From Colocasia esculenta (Eukaryota; Streptophyta; Magnoliopsida; Alismatales; Araceae): DNA of 64,000 bases. Position numbers and translations under genes: made by a program. Where the stretch lies: NCBI GenBank assembly GCA_014218235.1, contig CM024755.1, positions 160,573,941-160,637,940 on the forward strand. Reading direction: 5' to 3'. Under the pieces are notes generated by a model. The model saw only the letters and a list, made by a program, of their open reading frames with translations. It was not told the origin of the DNA and searched no databases. Positions 1 through 10,908 of the stretch are shown piece after piece. Positions within the stretch are counted from its first letter, which is position 1. Each line of letters starts with the position of its first letter.

Positions 1-282
1 ATGCAATCATTAATGATCTTGGAGATTCTTTCTTCTGTAAATTTAGTTGACAAGAGTGCCAAGGCATGTCAACATTGAAAGAAGGGAACTTGTTATTGAA
101 TGTTTTCTTCTCAGAAATTTGCATCTTTTGAACACTAGAGCTAAGACGCTGAAGGAAGGTACTTAGTTGTTACCATTTGAGTATGATTAACTAAATCACA
201 ATTGCATGCTTAAGGATATGATAGGGCAACTAATATGCATGGATAGTTAAAATGGACTTAAGACATGTTACAAGGGGGAACG
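1..282. other. Unannotated flank
   Basis: AT-rich sequence with no coding pattern, RNA gene or recognisable repeat. It adjoins the 3' end of the LINE remnant, and I see nothing further in it. Confidence 0.4.
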
Positions 283-606
283 AATCATCATCATCATTTT
301 CAGAGTCTTACCCCATTATTTGGAGTCGACTTGATGAATCTTGTTTCATTAAAGATTTCTATCAAATATTGTATTCATCTTTAAATCTAAGAAGACAATG
401 TCCTTCTTAATAAAATCACATCATCTCATTTTAAGTCTACCCCGAGTCTTTTACTAATATTTACTAAGATTTGACCACATCTTTTAACTAGTGTTGAGTT
501 AGCATGACGGTGCATGTGCACAAATTATCTGAATCTATTTTCTCTCATTTTACTATCAATTGAAGTTATCTCCAAGTCCTTATGGCAATACTCATTCTTA
601 ATCTTT
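283..606 (-). mobile_element. LINE (L1-type) ORF2 C-terminal remnant, distal part
   Basis: Read on the minus strand this stretch carries the degenerate tail of a plant L1-type ORF2. The segment near 524-551 reads KMRENRFR followed by a stop, matching the family pattern KMRENRLRWFGHVQRR (Trp to stop). A weak WDK-like tail and a short TGATGATGATGA run follow near 283. The matching upstream half of the same ORF lies at 21624-21800, on the other side of element A, and the two halves rejoin in the expected order. Several frameshifts and stops show it is long dead. Identification rests on recalled family motifs. Confidence 0.6.
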
Positions 607-611
607 TCTTT

Positions 612-782
612 TGTTAACCGATGGCATATGCCATCGGTTGGTTGCCCACGTGGGTTGGCAACCTTTGGGAAGGAGACAAATCGCCAGTGCGGTTGTTTCC
701 CAGGCAGTGAGGACTTTTCCTCCTTTGGTATGCGCATGAGAGAAAATGATTCTCTCTCAAGGAAAGGAACTTGCGCAAGTCT

Positions 783-813
<31 letters not shown>

Positions 814-988
814 ACACACACACACACACACGAGGTAAACACCCCGAACAAGACCTTCTTCTCGATCCTACAAGATTCTGCACACACACACACACACACA
901 CACGAGGTAAACACCCCGAACAAGACCTTCTTCCGATCCTACAAGATTCTGCAACGCACGAGGTAAACACCCCGAACAAGATCGAACG
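612..988 (+). repeat. Element A 5' LTR
   Basis: It begins TGTTAACCG at 612 and matches the 3' LTR at 21218-21618. Just inside the end is the 24-bp palindrome at 616-639. A G-box CACGTG lies at 647-652. The 5' copy lacks about a dozen bases (caccaatgttgc) present after the G-box in the 3' copy. The 3' boundary is ambiguous because the U5 end is duplicated: candidate LTR ends followed by a primer site fall at 988, 1208, 1312 and 1569. I chose the first. Confidence 0.8.
786..904 (+). repeat. (CA)n microsatellites in element A LTR
   Basis: Two CA dinucleotide tracts, about 786-830 and 882-903, separated by one copy of the U5 unit. The 3' LTR has one (TC)n(CA)n tract at about 21401-21470, so the tract has been split or duplicated only in the 5' copy. 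Thr-His and Cys-Val frames across it are artefacts. Confidence 0.9.
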
Positions 989-1581
989 TTGGTATCAGAG
1001 ACACACACAATGAAGAAGACTAACCACACACCTTCTTCTCGATCCTACAAGATTCTGCAACGCACGAGGTAAACACCCCGAACAAGACCTTCTTCTCGAT
1101 CCTACAAGATTCTGCAACGCACGAGGTAAACACCCCGAACAAGACCTTCTTCTCGATCCTACAAGATTCTGCAACGCACGAGGTAAACACCCCGAACAAG
1201 ATCGAACATTGGTATCAGAGACACACACAATGAAGAAGACTCTTGTAGCCTTCTTCTCGATCCTACAAGATTCTGCAACGCACGAGGTAAACACCCCGAA
1301 CAAGATCGAACATTGGTATCAGAGACTCAACGTTCCTCTCTCCACAATGTTTGCCACGCTGTGGCATGCAGACAATCCGCATCCGCAGCCCAGGCGAGCG
1401 CGTCGCCCGCGAGCACGCGGGAGGGCGTGTCGACCGCGGCCATGTGGCAGGCCGTGCGGTCCGAAGGCGTTTGGAGCGAGGAAACTATGAAGAAGACTCT
1501 TGTAGCCTTCTTCTCGATCCTACAAGATTCTGCAACACACGAGGTAAACACCCCGAACAAGGTCGAACATTGGTATCAGAG
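829..1581 (+). repeat. Stuttered U5-PBS junction repeat of element A
   Basis: The motif gaggtaaacaccccgaac occurs eight times, starting near 832, 904, 960, 1066, 1123, 1180, 1284 and 1541. Copies at 1066, 1123 and 1180 have an exact 57-bp period. Four copies run on into the LTR end plus primer binding site (tggtatcagag at 990, 1210, 1314 and 1571). Two of these (1314 and 1571) are followed by the same leader, so the block duplicates U5, PBS and leader together. The 3' LTR holds a single copy at about 21590. Repeated strand-transfer or slippage events during reverse transcription are a plausible origin. Confidence 0.85.
990..1000 (+). other. Primer binding site, first of four copies (element A)
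   Basis: tggtatcagag is complementary to the 3' end of plant initiator tRNA-Met. Further copies are at 1210-1220, 1314-1324 and 1571-1581. Only one could have been the ancestral PBS; which one is unresolved. Confidence 0.8.
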
Positions 1582-2330
1582 ACTCATCGTTCCTCTCTCC
1601 ACAATGTTCGCCACGCTGTGGCATGCAGACAATCCGCATCCGCAGCCCAGGCGGGCACGTCGCCCGCGAGCACGCGGGAGGGCGTGTCGACCACGGCCAT
1701 GTGGTAGGCCGCGCGGCCCGCAACTATGCGGGCTGGCGCCGGTGGTGCAGACGCACAGTCCGCAGCCACGTGGGCTGGCAGGCCTCGAACGCACACGGCA
1801 TGCAGGGCGAGCGCGCGGCCATGCAGGCCGCGTGGCCCGCGTCCGTGCGGGCGGGGGTGCCGCCCCCGGCCTCACGAGAGGCCGCACTGACCGCAGTCGC
1901 GGCCATGCAGGCTGGGCGACCCGCGTCTACGTGGGCGGGGGTGCCATCCGCGACGGCCAGCGTGGCCACGTCCACGGCCAGGCGGGCCACCGCGCAGACC
2001 GTGGCCAGGCGCACCAGTGCGGGTGGGCCCGCGGCCAGGCGAACAGGTGTGGTGGTCCTCGCGGCCATGCAGGTCGCGCACGAGGGCGCGGGGGTTCTAG
2101 CGGCCCTGCAGGCCGCGCTACTAGGCGCGGTGGTCCTCGCAGCCATGCAGGCCACGCAGATATGCACAGAGGTGATCCCACGCATACAGGCGTGGCGGTT
2201 CGCGAGGGTGCAGGCGTGGTGCTTTGTGGACATGTTGGCTTGGCTGAGCGCATGGGTACTGGTCCACCCATGCCCAGACGCACATTTCTGGTGGAACAGG
2301 CTCACATGAGAGTGTCGGCTCGTCGGCGAA
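1582..2330 (+). repeat. GC-rich degenerate tandem leader of element A
   Basis: A very GC- and CpG-rich block built of degenerate repeats around gcggccatgcaggc, with similar longer units starting near 1813 and 1901 (about 88 bp apart). Because stops are rare at this composition, several frames on both strands stay open for 200-390 codons (for example 1313-2485 plus and 1724-2509 minus). Their products are Arg/Gly/Ala-rich repeats without a recognisable domain. I treat it as untranslated leader rather than a gene. Confidence 0.7.
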
Positions 2331-3142
2331 GGGAACTTGACCATCTTGCAAGACGTCAGACTAATGTGGTGTTGCGGAGCGGACCTCGTGGTCGAGCCCG
2401 ACTTAGCTGCATTATTGGACGTGGACCGACAGGGAATGGTGACCCAGTATCTCGTCGCCACCATAATGAATATTTGGCGGTATGACGAGCATGACGTCAC
2501 ATACGACATGTTCCCCAGTGCCGTGCCATGACTCCGACCCGCCTCCAGATAATAGCTTTAGCTATTATGATGTTATCGCAATTTTAGACATGATTTTATT
2601 ATTTCTTCGGATCATTATGAGTTTCATAATTATAAGATTGTCTTATTTAAGTCCATGCAATAAATTGTATTAGTTAGTTTGATCATATAATAAGTTTATT
2701 TATGCACTTATATTCAAGCAATCTATGTATGATCCGATCATTTAATATCATGTGTTGAATCCTTATTAAAAGAGAGTTTTGAAACATGCATGATTAATTG
2801 TTGTTTGAACATGCATGATTAGTTGTTCAAAATTATTAGAATATTTTTGGACATGATTAGTTGTTGTAAATCATTTATTTGAATATTCATGTTTAGTATA
2901 TACATGCTTATTAATTGAGAGATGTTAGTTCCTCTCCTTTTAAATTATTTGATCGAAATTACTCTAATAATATTGAATATTCTTATATAAATGAGAGATG
3001 ACTGTAGTACTCTAAGTCTACTTTCGATCTTACTATATGGAGAATATTTAATGTTATAGTGTAGATTTTTGGATCAAATAGACTGATGTGTAGAATTGTC
3101 AACTTAGCCTTCTCATTATTATCTTAATGTAGTGATTCATCG
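2331..3142 (+). other. Element A leader, AT-rich part
   Basis: Transition from the GC-rich block to strongly AT-rich sequence upstream of gag. No conserved reading frame and no clear structural repeat beyond loosely repeated acatgcatgatta phrases at 2780-2830. Confidence 0.5.
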
Positions 3143-4320
3143 ATGGCCTCCAAGAATGTTATTGCTGACTTAACGAAAGGGGATAAATTAGATGGCACTA
3201 ACTATGACATTTGGCATCGAAAAATCCAATATCTCTTGAATGAGTAAGAGTTACTTGATCACATTACTACGTCCATGACCCCGCTCGAAGAAGGCAACAC
3301 TTCTTAACACCGCAGAGATCAAGAGGCTTACAAGTCATGGTTCAACAAAGATCGCAGCACGTGCTTTACACTGTTAAGCAGCATGCAGGATGATCTGATT
3401 GGCGAGTTTGATAAGTGTAAGACTACCAAGGAGATGTGGGATAAGTTGAATATTACTTTTGGAGGAACCTCTACCACGAGGTTAAGGGCTCTTGTTTTGA
3501 AATTTGAGACCCTCCGAAAGGATCTCCGTCAGAACATGACTGAGCATCTAAGGATGATGTCAAGCATGATCCGTGACTTGAAGTCTGCAGGTCACGATCT
3601 CACCGATGAGCAGCAGGTGCAAGCTGTAATAAGATCTTTGCCAAACTCTTGGACTCACATGAAACAAATCCTCACTCACAATGAGAGTATTAAGAATTTT
3701 TCTGACATCTCTCGCCATGTGGAGTTAGAGGCTGAGCGCGAGGAAGCTATGCGCGCTACTGCCCTTGTCGCCCAGGGAGGTAGACAACAGGGCAAGAAGG
3801 GTCCAAATAAGAACTTCAAGAGGAAGAGGCAAAATGTTGCATCCACTTCAAAAGCGGGGCAAACACCGAAGCACCAAAGAGGCAAGCGCGGTGGAAAAAA
3901 AGATAAGTCGAAAGTCAAATGCTATAATTGTGGACAACTGGGACATTTAGCTCGTGAATGCACTGAGCCGAAAAAGGTATTCCAATTTCTTTGCTCTCCA
4001 ACTGTGCATGTTTGTTCGCATATTCTAGTTGCTCGAACAAATCCTGAATGGATAGTGGATTCAGGAGCGACCAAGCACATAACAAGGGATCGAGTAGGGT
4101 TCGTGGATTATTACCTAATCTCAGCGGGATCGCAAAGAGTATATATGAGAAATGGTTCCAGTGAGGAAGTCCTTGGAGTTGATGTGTATCAACTCAAGTT
4201 AAAGACTGGACGAGTCTTAACTCTCCATGAAGTACTCTATGGGCCTAGAGTTCATCATAATCTACTATCGGTCTCGTCATTATTAGCATTAGGCTTCTTT
4301 TTTCTTTTGCTAGCAACCAA
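3143..4320 (+). pseudogene. Element A gag and protease (broken)
   Basis: Gag starts at the ATG at 3143 (MASKNVIADLTKGDKL). The same frame carries stops near 3245 and 3305, each consistent with CAA to TAA, and then stays open from 3383 to 4336. It includes a UBN2-type copia Gag domain and a CCHC zinc knuckle (CYNCGQLGHLAREC, 3920-3961) for binding genomic RNA. The aspartic protease motif DSGA is at 4058-4069 (WIVDSGATKH). Near 4300-4312, in a T-rich run, a frameshift moves the continuation into another frame (FSFASNQVDICLNN). Gag and protease would assemble and mature virus-like particles; this copy cannot. Confidence 0.85.
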
Positions 4321-4332
4321 GTTGACATTTGT

Positions 4333-5355
4333 TTGAACAATGTTATATATGGTCATACTTTATTCATGGATGGTTTGTTTAAATTAGATTTGGATTATCA
4401 TAATTTTTCTGTGTCTTATGTGGTAAATACTGATAATAACCTTGATTCGAAAGTTTGGTATGCTCGGCTGGGACACATTGAAAAAGATAGAATGACAAGG
4501 TTAGCTCGAGAAGGCTTATTAGGCTCACTCGCTAAAGTCAATCTTCCTGTGTGTGAATCATGCTTGGTCGGTAAGACATGTCACAAGCCTTTCGGAAAGG
4601 CTAATAGAGCCATTGAACTCTTACAATTGATCCACTCTGACATTTGCGGACCCATGACTGTGAAGATCCGTCAAGGGGCTTCCTATTTCCTCACATTTAT
4701 AGATGATTATTCACGATATGGATATGTCTATTTGATAGCTCACCGCTATGAAGCGTTAGATTGCTTCAAACACTTCTTGGCAAAGGTTGAGAATCAATTA
4801 GGCAAAACCATAAAAGTTCTTAGGACAGATCGAGGACGTGAATATCTTTCGGATGAGTTTCAAACTTTATGTGAAGAAAAAGGAATACGCAGACAATTAA
4901 CTATTCCATATACACTGCAACAAAATGGTGTTGCTGAGAGATGGAATAGAACACTGTTAGATATGGTTAGGTCGATGATGGCGCATGCCAACCTTCCAAT
5001 ATCTTTTTGAGGGGATGTTATAATGACTACGACCTACATCCTTAACCGCGTACCTTCACAGTTAGTTCCTTCCACCCCTTATGAGTTATGGCGTGGTGAA
5101 AAACAAAATTTAGATAATCTACGCCCATGGGGTTCAGCGGGATATGTCCATGACACTTCTCACAAGTTTGGAAAACTTGGCCCTAAAGCTAGAAAGTTTA
5201 TCTTTATAAGATATCCTGAAGGCTCTAAGGGTTATGTCATGTATGGACAACATCCGAATGGAGGAATGACAGAAAAAGACGTATGAGATGATGTTTTCTT
5301 AGAATCAGAATTTTCTAGTATCGGAGACACTGGAAAGAGTCTTGATCTCCATGAG
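4333..5355 (+). pseudogene. Element A integrase (broken)
   Basis: Pre-integrase zinc-finger region and DDE core. The usual first His of the HHCC finger (WHxRLGH) is Tyr here (WYARLGHIEKD), consistent with a C-to-T change; CESC supplies the cysteines. Core motifs are LIHSDICGP (first Asp), RTDRGREY (second Asp) and NGVAERWNRT (Glu). Stops interrupt at 5008-5010 (TGA where Trp is expected, SF*GDV) and 5284-5286 (V*DDV). A low-complexity linker follows and leads into reverse transcriptase in the same frame. Confidence 0.85.
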
Positions 5356-7156
5356 TTGGATGACCCTAATGATGTTCTACCATCTTCCAGCGAAGGGAGG
5401 GAATTAGTTCCTAACCAAGAAGCTGCCGGAGATAGTAGAGATGATCATCATGATAGTGGGAGCTTTGTGCCCAGTGGGAGCACACCTATAGAAGAACAAG
5501 ACGATCAGATACGCCGTAGCAAACGTGGACACATGCCTCATCGTCGATTTGAGATTGAAGAGGAAGCTTTTGTGTGCCAGCTTGCTGATGATGATGAGCC
5601 TACTTCTGTTAAAGAAGTATTAACTTCATCTGCTAGTAAAGAGTGGAAGGAAGCAATGCAAGATGAGATGGACTCTATGAGTAAGAATCAGGTTTGGGAA
5701 CTTGTCGACCTCCCTCCAGGGCGTAAGGCTATTGGAAATAAATGGATTTTCAAAGTCAAACGCAATGCGGATAGATCAATCGACAAATATAAAGCACGAC
5801 TTGTGGCTAAGGGATATACTCAAAAGGAGGGTATAGATTTCGATGAGACATTCTCCCCAATGGTGAGATTCACATCAGTTCGCCTTATTCTAGCCATTGT
5901 TGCACATTTAGACTTAGAACTTTTTAAGATGGACGTTAAAACAACATTTCTCAATGGAGAACTAGACGAAGAAATTTATATGGTTCAACCAGAAGGTTTT
6001 GAGGCAAAGGGACAAGAGCGCAAAGTTTGCCGTCTCAAACGTTCCATTTATGGCCTCAAATAATCGTCTAGACAGTGGTATTTTAGATTTCATAAATCTA
6101 TTATCTCATTTGGTTTTGAGATGATTGAAGAAGACCACTGTGTGTATGTTAAACGTACGGCAGAAAAGATTCTTATTTTGTCATTATATGTTGATGACAT
6201 TTTATTGGCAGGAAATGACATGGAATCTATCGAAGCCACTCGAAAATGGTTGTCTTCTATCTTTGAGATAAAAGACATGGGTGAAGTAAATTATGTGCTA
6301 GGAATAAAAATCACGAGAGATCGCACGAATAAACTTCTGTGTTTATCGCAGGAGACTTATAATAAGATTCTTGAGCGATTCCAGATGCATTATTCCAAAC
6401 CATCGATACTCCAATTGATAAGAATTGTGTTTTAAGTATCAATCAATGTCCACAAACTGATAAGGAAAGAATGAAATGTCTAAAGTGCCATATGCTGCTG
6501 CGATTGGGAGCCTAATGTACGTCATGTTATGTACACAGCCAGACATTAGCTTTGCGGTGGGTCTTGTTAGTCGTTATCAAAGTAATCCCGGTCTCATTCA
6601 CTAGAAAGCAGTTAAGAGAATTTTTCGATATCTCCGTGGTACTTTGGTCCTTGTCTTATGTTACAAAGGAGGTGACTTAAGATTGAGAGGTTTCAGTGAT
6701 GCTGATTGGGCCGGTGATAAAGATGAGCGCAAATCCACCTCAGGCTATGTTTTTATGTTAGGTGGAGGGGTCATTTCTTGGTGTAGCAAGAAACAAACGT
6801 GCATCGCTTTATCCACCATGGAATCAGAATATGTGGCTTGTTCTGCTACATGTCAAGAGGTTGTTTTGTTGCAAAGTTTCCTACAACGATTGGCCATGAC
6901 ACACTTATCAAAGGAGGCGGTGGTGCTGTATGTTGATAACACATCAGCCTTGGCCTATGCTAAGGACCCTAAATACCATGGACGAACCAAACACATTGAC
7001 ATTCGTTATCACTACATTCGGGATTTAGTTACAAAGGAGTTGGTGGTTCTTCGACACATTTCGACAGGTCATATGTTGGCTGATCCAATAACTAAACAAA
7101 TCACGAGGGAGGCATTTGTAGCCCATATTAGAAATATGAGATTGTGTAAATTGTAA
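5356..7156 (+). pseudogene. Element A reverse transcriptase and RNase H (broken)
   Basis: The copia RT begins near 5630 (KEWKEAMQDEMDSM), has the MDVKTTFLNG motif and the catalytic YVDD at about 6187-6198. A TAA at 6061-6063 replaces the Gln of YGLKQ. A frameshift lies between about 6380 and 6480, after which PYAAAIGSLMYVM and the RNase H frame resume. RNase H shows DADWAGD, SESEYVA-like MESEYVA and YVDNTSALA, with the terminal HIDIRYHYIRD block, ending at the stop at 7156. RNase H itself is open from 6644. Confidence 0.88.
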
Positions 7157-7511
7157 TTTGCACAATTATTTATTGACAATTAATTTATTATGTTTTCCTT
7201 CCTTATGTGTGTCTATGGTTGGAATACTTTACACATCAAGAAAAGTGTTACTAGGCTGTGAATGGACCCCCTCACACGGGTCATTCGCCTTGGCGCTAAG
7301 AAAGCGAGCAAGATGAGACAATATATCTATGGCGCTATGAGAGCGAGCAAGATAAATGTATATCTATGGCGCTATGAGAGTGAGCAAGATATTTTCTTTT
7401 TATTGTCGCCTTAAACTGAATTAAGATGAGATCCCTCTGGATCGATCACAGGATATGAGAATCGAATCCGTGAAGCCTTCATTAAGCCGGTTGCGAGTTT
7501 TATGATAAGAC
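7157..7511 (+). other. Element A 3' untranslated region, first part
   Basis: Non-coding sequence between RNase H and the insertion site of B; it continues at 20485 beyond B. It contains a three-copy repeat at 7291-7390 around ggcgctatgagagcgagc. The last five bases, aagac, form the left target duplication of element B. Confidence 0.7.
7291..7390 (+). repeat. Three short hairpin repeats in element A 3' region
   Basis: Three copies of a ggcgct-N5-agcgagcaagat unit. Each can form a short stem: cgct 7294-7297 with agcg 7303-7306, cgct 7333-7336 with agcg 7342-7345, and cgct 7370-7373 with agtg 7379-7382 (G-U pair). Function unknown. Confidence 0.6.
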
Positions 7512-9485
7512 TGATGATCAGTTTATCCCCATGTAATTTAAATAAATTACATATATATTTTGGTGATTAACAAAACTATGATAAAGGTTACTAACATACC
7601 TTTTATGAAGTCTAAACACAGGAAATAAACAAAGGAAAACAAGCCAATCAAGTAAGTATTCATAACTACAACAGTAAGAGTTCAAAGCATCAATATGTCT
7701 AAGTACACATCGATTTCCAAGTCATAACGATTTCCTTAGTTTCATAACGATTTTATACTTACAAGGATTCTATGTGTTAAAGTGATCGCAACGATTTGCC
7801 CTCTCAACGATTCGTTAAGTGATCGCAAAAACTTGCCCTCACAATGATTCGTTAAGTGGTTCGTAACGACTTGTTCTTGTAACGATTCCTTTAGTCATCG
7901 TAACGATTTGCTCTCGTAACGATTTCTTTAGTAATCGTAACGATTTGTTCTTGTAACGATTTCTTTAATCATCGTAACGATTTGCTCTCGTAACGATTTC
8001 TTTAGTCATCGTAACGATTTGTTCTTGTAACGATTTATTCTTGTAATGATTTCTTTAGCATCGTAACGATTTGCTCTCGTAACGATTCTTTTAGTCATCG
8101 TAACGATTTACTCTCGTAACGATTTCTTTAGTCATTGTAACAACTTGCTTTCATAACGATTCATTAAGTAATTCACAATGATTTGTACATCGATTTGCTT
8201 ATAAAGTCACAACGATTTGTACATTGATTTGCTTATAACGTCATAACGATCTGTACATCGATTTGTTTATGACTTTATAACGATTTGATTACTAATGCAT
8301 ATAACGATTTGTGTATGCATCTGTTTACTCATTTGCACAACGATTTCATAAGTCATGCATATATCAATTTCATAGAAAACAACGATTCGATTTTCGAACT
8401 AATTCTTGAAAACATTGAGAAGTCAAAGTCTTCACGTATATCTCTCTGACAGCTGTACATTTATTACGATAGTACGCATCTCTGCATGCATGCAGCCAAT
8501 ATCTTCCATTATCGTATCTTCTCTATAAACATCTTTTAGAACAACAAAATGACATTACTATTTTGATGAACATTCATTCTGACGTTGACTGACAACAAGA
8601 GACAACCTAGCTGTATAATGTTCAAGCTTTAAATATGTGCAGGTCTCTGACAGTATCCGTCATACAACGTTGGACAAAATAGAAGCCAAAGAAGATTACA
8701 GAAGATCCTCCCTCTCTCTCTTTGTGTGCATGAAAGGATAAATGACTGTTGACTAGAAGCTTCCAAGTGTCAATCAGTCTAACGTACACTTATGCCTAGA
8801 GACAACGGGCACTTCAACGGTCGAATTTCAAAAAATAATATATGAAGTTCCTGAGGCGTCAAGAAGAAGTGTGGTTGAACAACAAGCTATAACGCCGCTC
8901 AACCTTCTGCAAGTTTTTGAGTGAGCCAAGCAAAAACTCCCATCAGTCGTAGCTCTTGCTCTCCGTGTTAAGTTCAGATCTGTGAGAGAGCTTTTTTGTT
9001 CTGAGAAGAGTCCTTGATAGTAGATCTCTTTCTTCTCAGTCCTTGCTTCAGATCAAGCAGTGTTCTATAAGCTTGATCTAGGGGCATCATCTCTTTGATC
9101 ACATTCTCGTGTATTGTTCCCTTCGGCTGTGAAGGAAGACCTGGTGGGGTATCCAGGGTGTTGTTCCCTTCGGTTGAAGGAAGACCAGCTGGGGTGCTGG
9201 GTGCTGTAGTGTCCTTAAGGGGGACTGTACCCTTGTTAGTGAAATCCTGAGATTTTGCTCAGGGACTGGACGTAGGACTCCTAAGGAGAGGAGATCCGAA
9301 CCAAGATAATTCTTTGCGTCGTGTGATTGCTTTTCTGTGTTTGATCTTTCGATTCTCTAACACTAACAATCTGCAAAGTGTGTGTTTTTTTGTGTGACTG
9401 TTTTGTGAACAGGTTTTGAGTGTTAAATAATTTTTAAGAATCCCATTCCCCCCCCCCCCCCTCTGGGCTTGCTAGCTGGGCAACA
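7512..9485 (+). repeat. Element B 5' LTR
   Basis: About 1974 bp, TG...CA, closely matching 18497-20484 over its whole length with scattered substitutions and small indels. It contains the palindromic tandem array at about 7780-8160 and a long C homopolymer at about 9446-9461 that is shorter in the 3' copy. Repeated ttccctcgg/ccttcggctgtgaaggaagacc phrases occur near 9118-9190. Confidence 0.93.
7780..8330 (+). repeat. Tandem palindromic array in B 5' LTR
   Basis: About six or seven copies of a 37-bp unit (approximately tcatcgtaacgatttg... to ...cgatttctttag) centred on ATCGT-A-ACGAT, a 5-bp inverted repeat around one base. Looser aacgattt repeats continue to about 8330. Repeated palindromes are a described feature of Sirevirus LTRs; their role is unknown. 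Confidence 0.8.
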
Positions 9486-9487
9486 AG

Positions 9488-9499
9488 TGGTATCAGAGC
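9488..9499 (+). other. Primer binding site of element B
   Basis: TGGTATCAGAGC, the tRNA-iMet complement, two bases after the 5' LTR end at 9485. Confidence 0.92.
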
Positions 9500-9550
9500 T
9501 AGTCTCTTCGACAAAGAAGAAGATCCAACGATCTGAAGAGAAAAGATCAA

Positions 9551-10908
9551 ATGGCAGCCCAAGGTCACTCAGAAGGTCAGTCAGTCAACAGGCCACCGCT
9601 ATTCGACGGAGAAGATTACACCTACTGGAAAACGAGAATAGAATACTTCCTACAAGGATTTGATTTCAAAATATGGTCCATAGTAGAAGAAGGCGATCTA
9701 GTTGTTCTAAACAACAGAGACAACTGGACAGAAGATGATAGAAAGAAGATTTCTCTCAACTGCAAAGCTAAGAGCATTTTGTGTTGTGCCCTCAGTAAAA
9801 AGGATTCAACCGTGTATCTGCCTACAAATCCGCCACGGAAATGTGGGAAAAACTCAGGATCACTTATGAAGGCACCGACAAAGTCAAGGAAATCAGGATA
9901 GACATTCTGGTGACACAATATGAAAGGTTCCAGATGTAGTCAGGAGAATCTATAACCCAAATGTTCAGCAAATTTACAAACATCACCAACGGGTTAGCAG
10001 GATTAGGAAAAAGCTATGATGGGAGACATGGTAAGGAAAATTCTTAGATCCCTACCATCTTCTTGGACTCTCAAGGTGACAGCTATAGAAGAAGCCAATG
10101 ACTTGAAAAGGATGTCATTGAAAAGCTCATTGGGTCCCTCATGGCCCATGAGATAAACATGGAGAGATTAAGAGAATCATCCACTATAAAGAAGCACACA
10201 AATGCCCTCAAAGCAGCAGAAGGCAGCTCCGAGGAACAATCAAAAGATGAAGCCAGTAGTCAAGACAGTGAAGATGAAGAAGCAATGTTGTCTAGAAGAC
10301 TACAATGGATATTGGCTAAGAAAAATAAGTATCAATCTGGCAGACGATACTTCAAAAAGGGAAAGGATTTCAAGAAATCTAAAACAAAGGACATTAAGAA
10401 GAATGCACCAATTTGTTATGAGTGCAATAAGTCAGGACACATCAAGGCAGAGTGTCCAAAGATCAAGAAATCTGAATTCAGAAAGAAGGACAGTTCAAGA
10501 AAGTTCAGAAGAAACAAGAAGAAAGCCATGGCAGCAGCTTGGGACAATAGCAGTGACTCGGATAGCGAGTCAAGCTCAAACAGTGAGGAAGAAGAAAAGG
10601 CTAACCTAGCCTTCATGGCAGATATCGCAGAAAAGGTAACCTCTAACTCATCCTTTGATTCATGTAATGATTCTGATTCAGATAACTTAGAAGATGCTTT
10701 TAATGAACTATATGGTAAATATAGAGAAGTATCTAAGTTATTAAAAACCAGTAAGAAAAATGTTGCATGTCTAGAGAATACCAATTCAGATTTAAAATCA
10801 GAAAACGAACAACTAGAAAAGCAAGTTAGTGAACTTAAAAGAAGAAATAAGTTGCTATGCGAAAATCTAAAAGATAAAGATAAACAAATAACAAAATTAG
10901 AAAAATAA
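9551..10908 (+). pseudogene. Element B Gag (broken)
   Basis: Start ATG at 9551 (MAAQGHSEGQSVNRPPLFDG), followed by the YTYWKTRIEYFL Gag motif. A frameshift near 9830 ends the first frame at 9901; further breaks lie to about 10140. The frame reopens at 10141-10908 with a CCHC knuckle (CYECNKSGHIKAEC, 10414-10455), a Ser/Asp/Glu-rich stretch and a long Lys/Glu/Leu-rich coiled coil near its end. Large knuckle-plus-coiled-coil Gags are usual in Sireviruses. Confidence 0.85.

Noticed and set aside
514..966. Cys-Val and Thr-His rich frames across the CA repeats
   Set aside because: Translations of a (CA)n microsatellite and U5 repeats, not proteins.
1313..2485. 390-codon plus-strand frame, with long overlapping frames on both strands, as a gene
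   Set aside because: GC-rich degenerate repeats leave all frames open; the product is Arg/Gly repeat without a domain, and it spans the LTR-PBS junction.
7780..8330. CRISPR-like array of repeats and spacers in the B LTR
   Set aside because: Units are contiguous 37-bp tandem repeats inside an LTR, present in both LTRs, in a plant genome; there are no unique spacers.
9488..9499. tRNA gene fragments suggested by tggtatcagagc matches
   Set aside because: These are tRNA-complementary primer binding sites beside LTRs; no tRNA gene cloverleaf was found.
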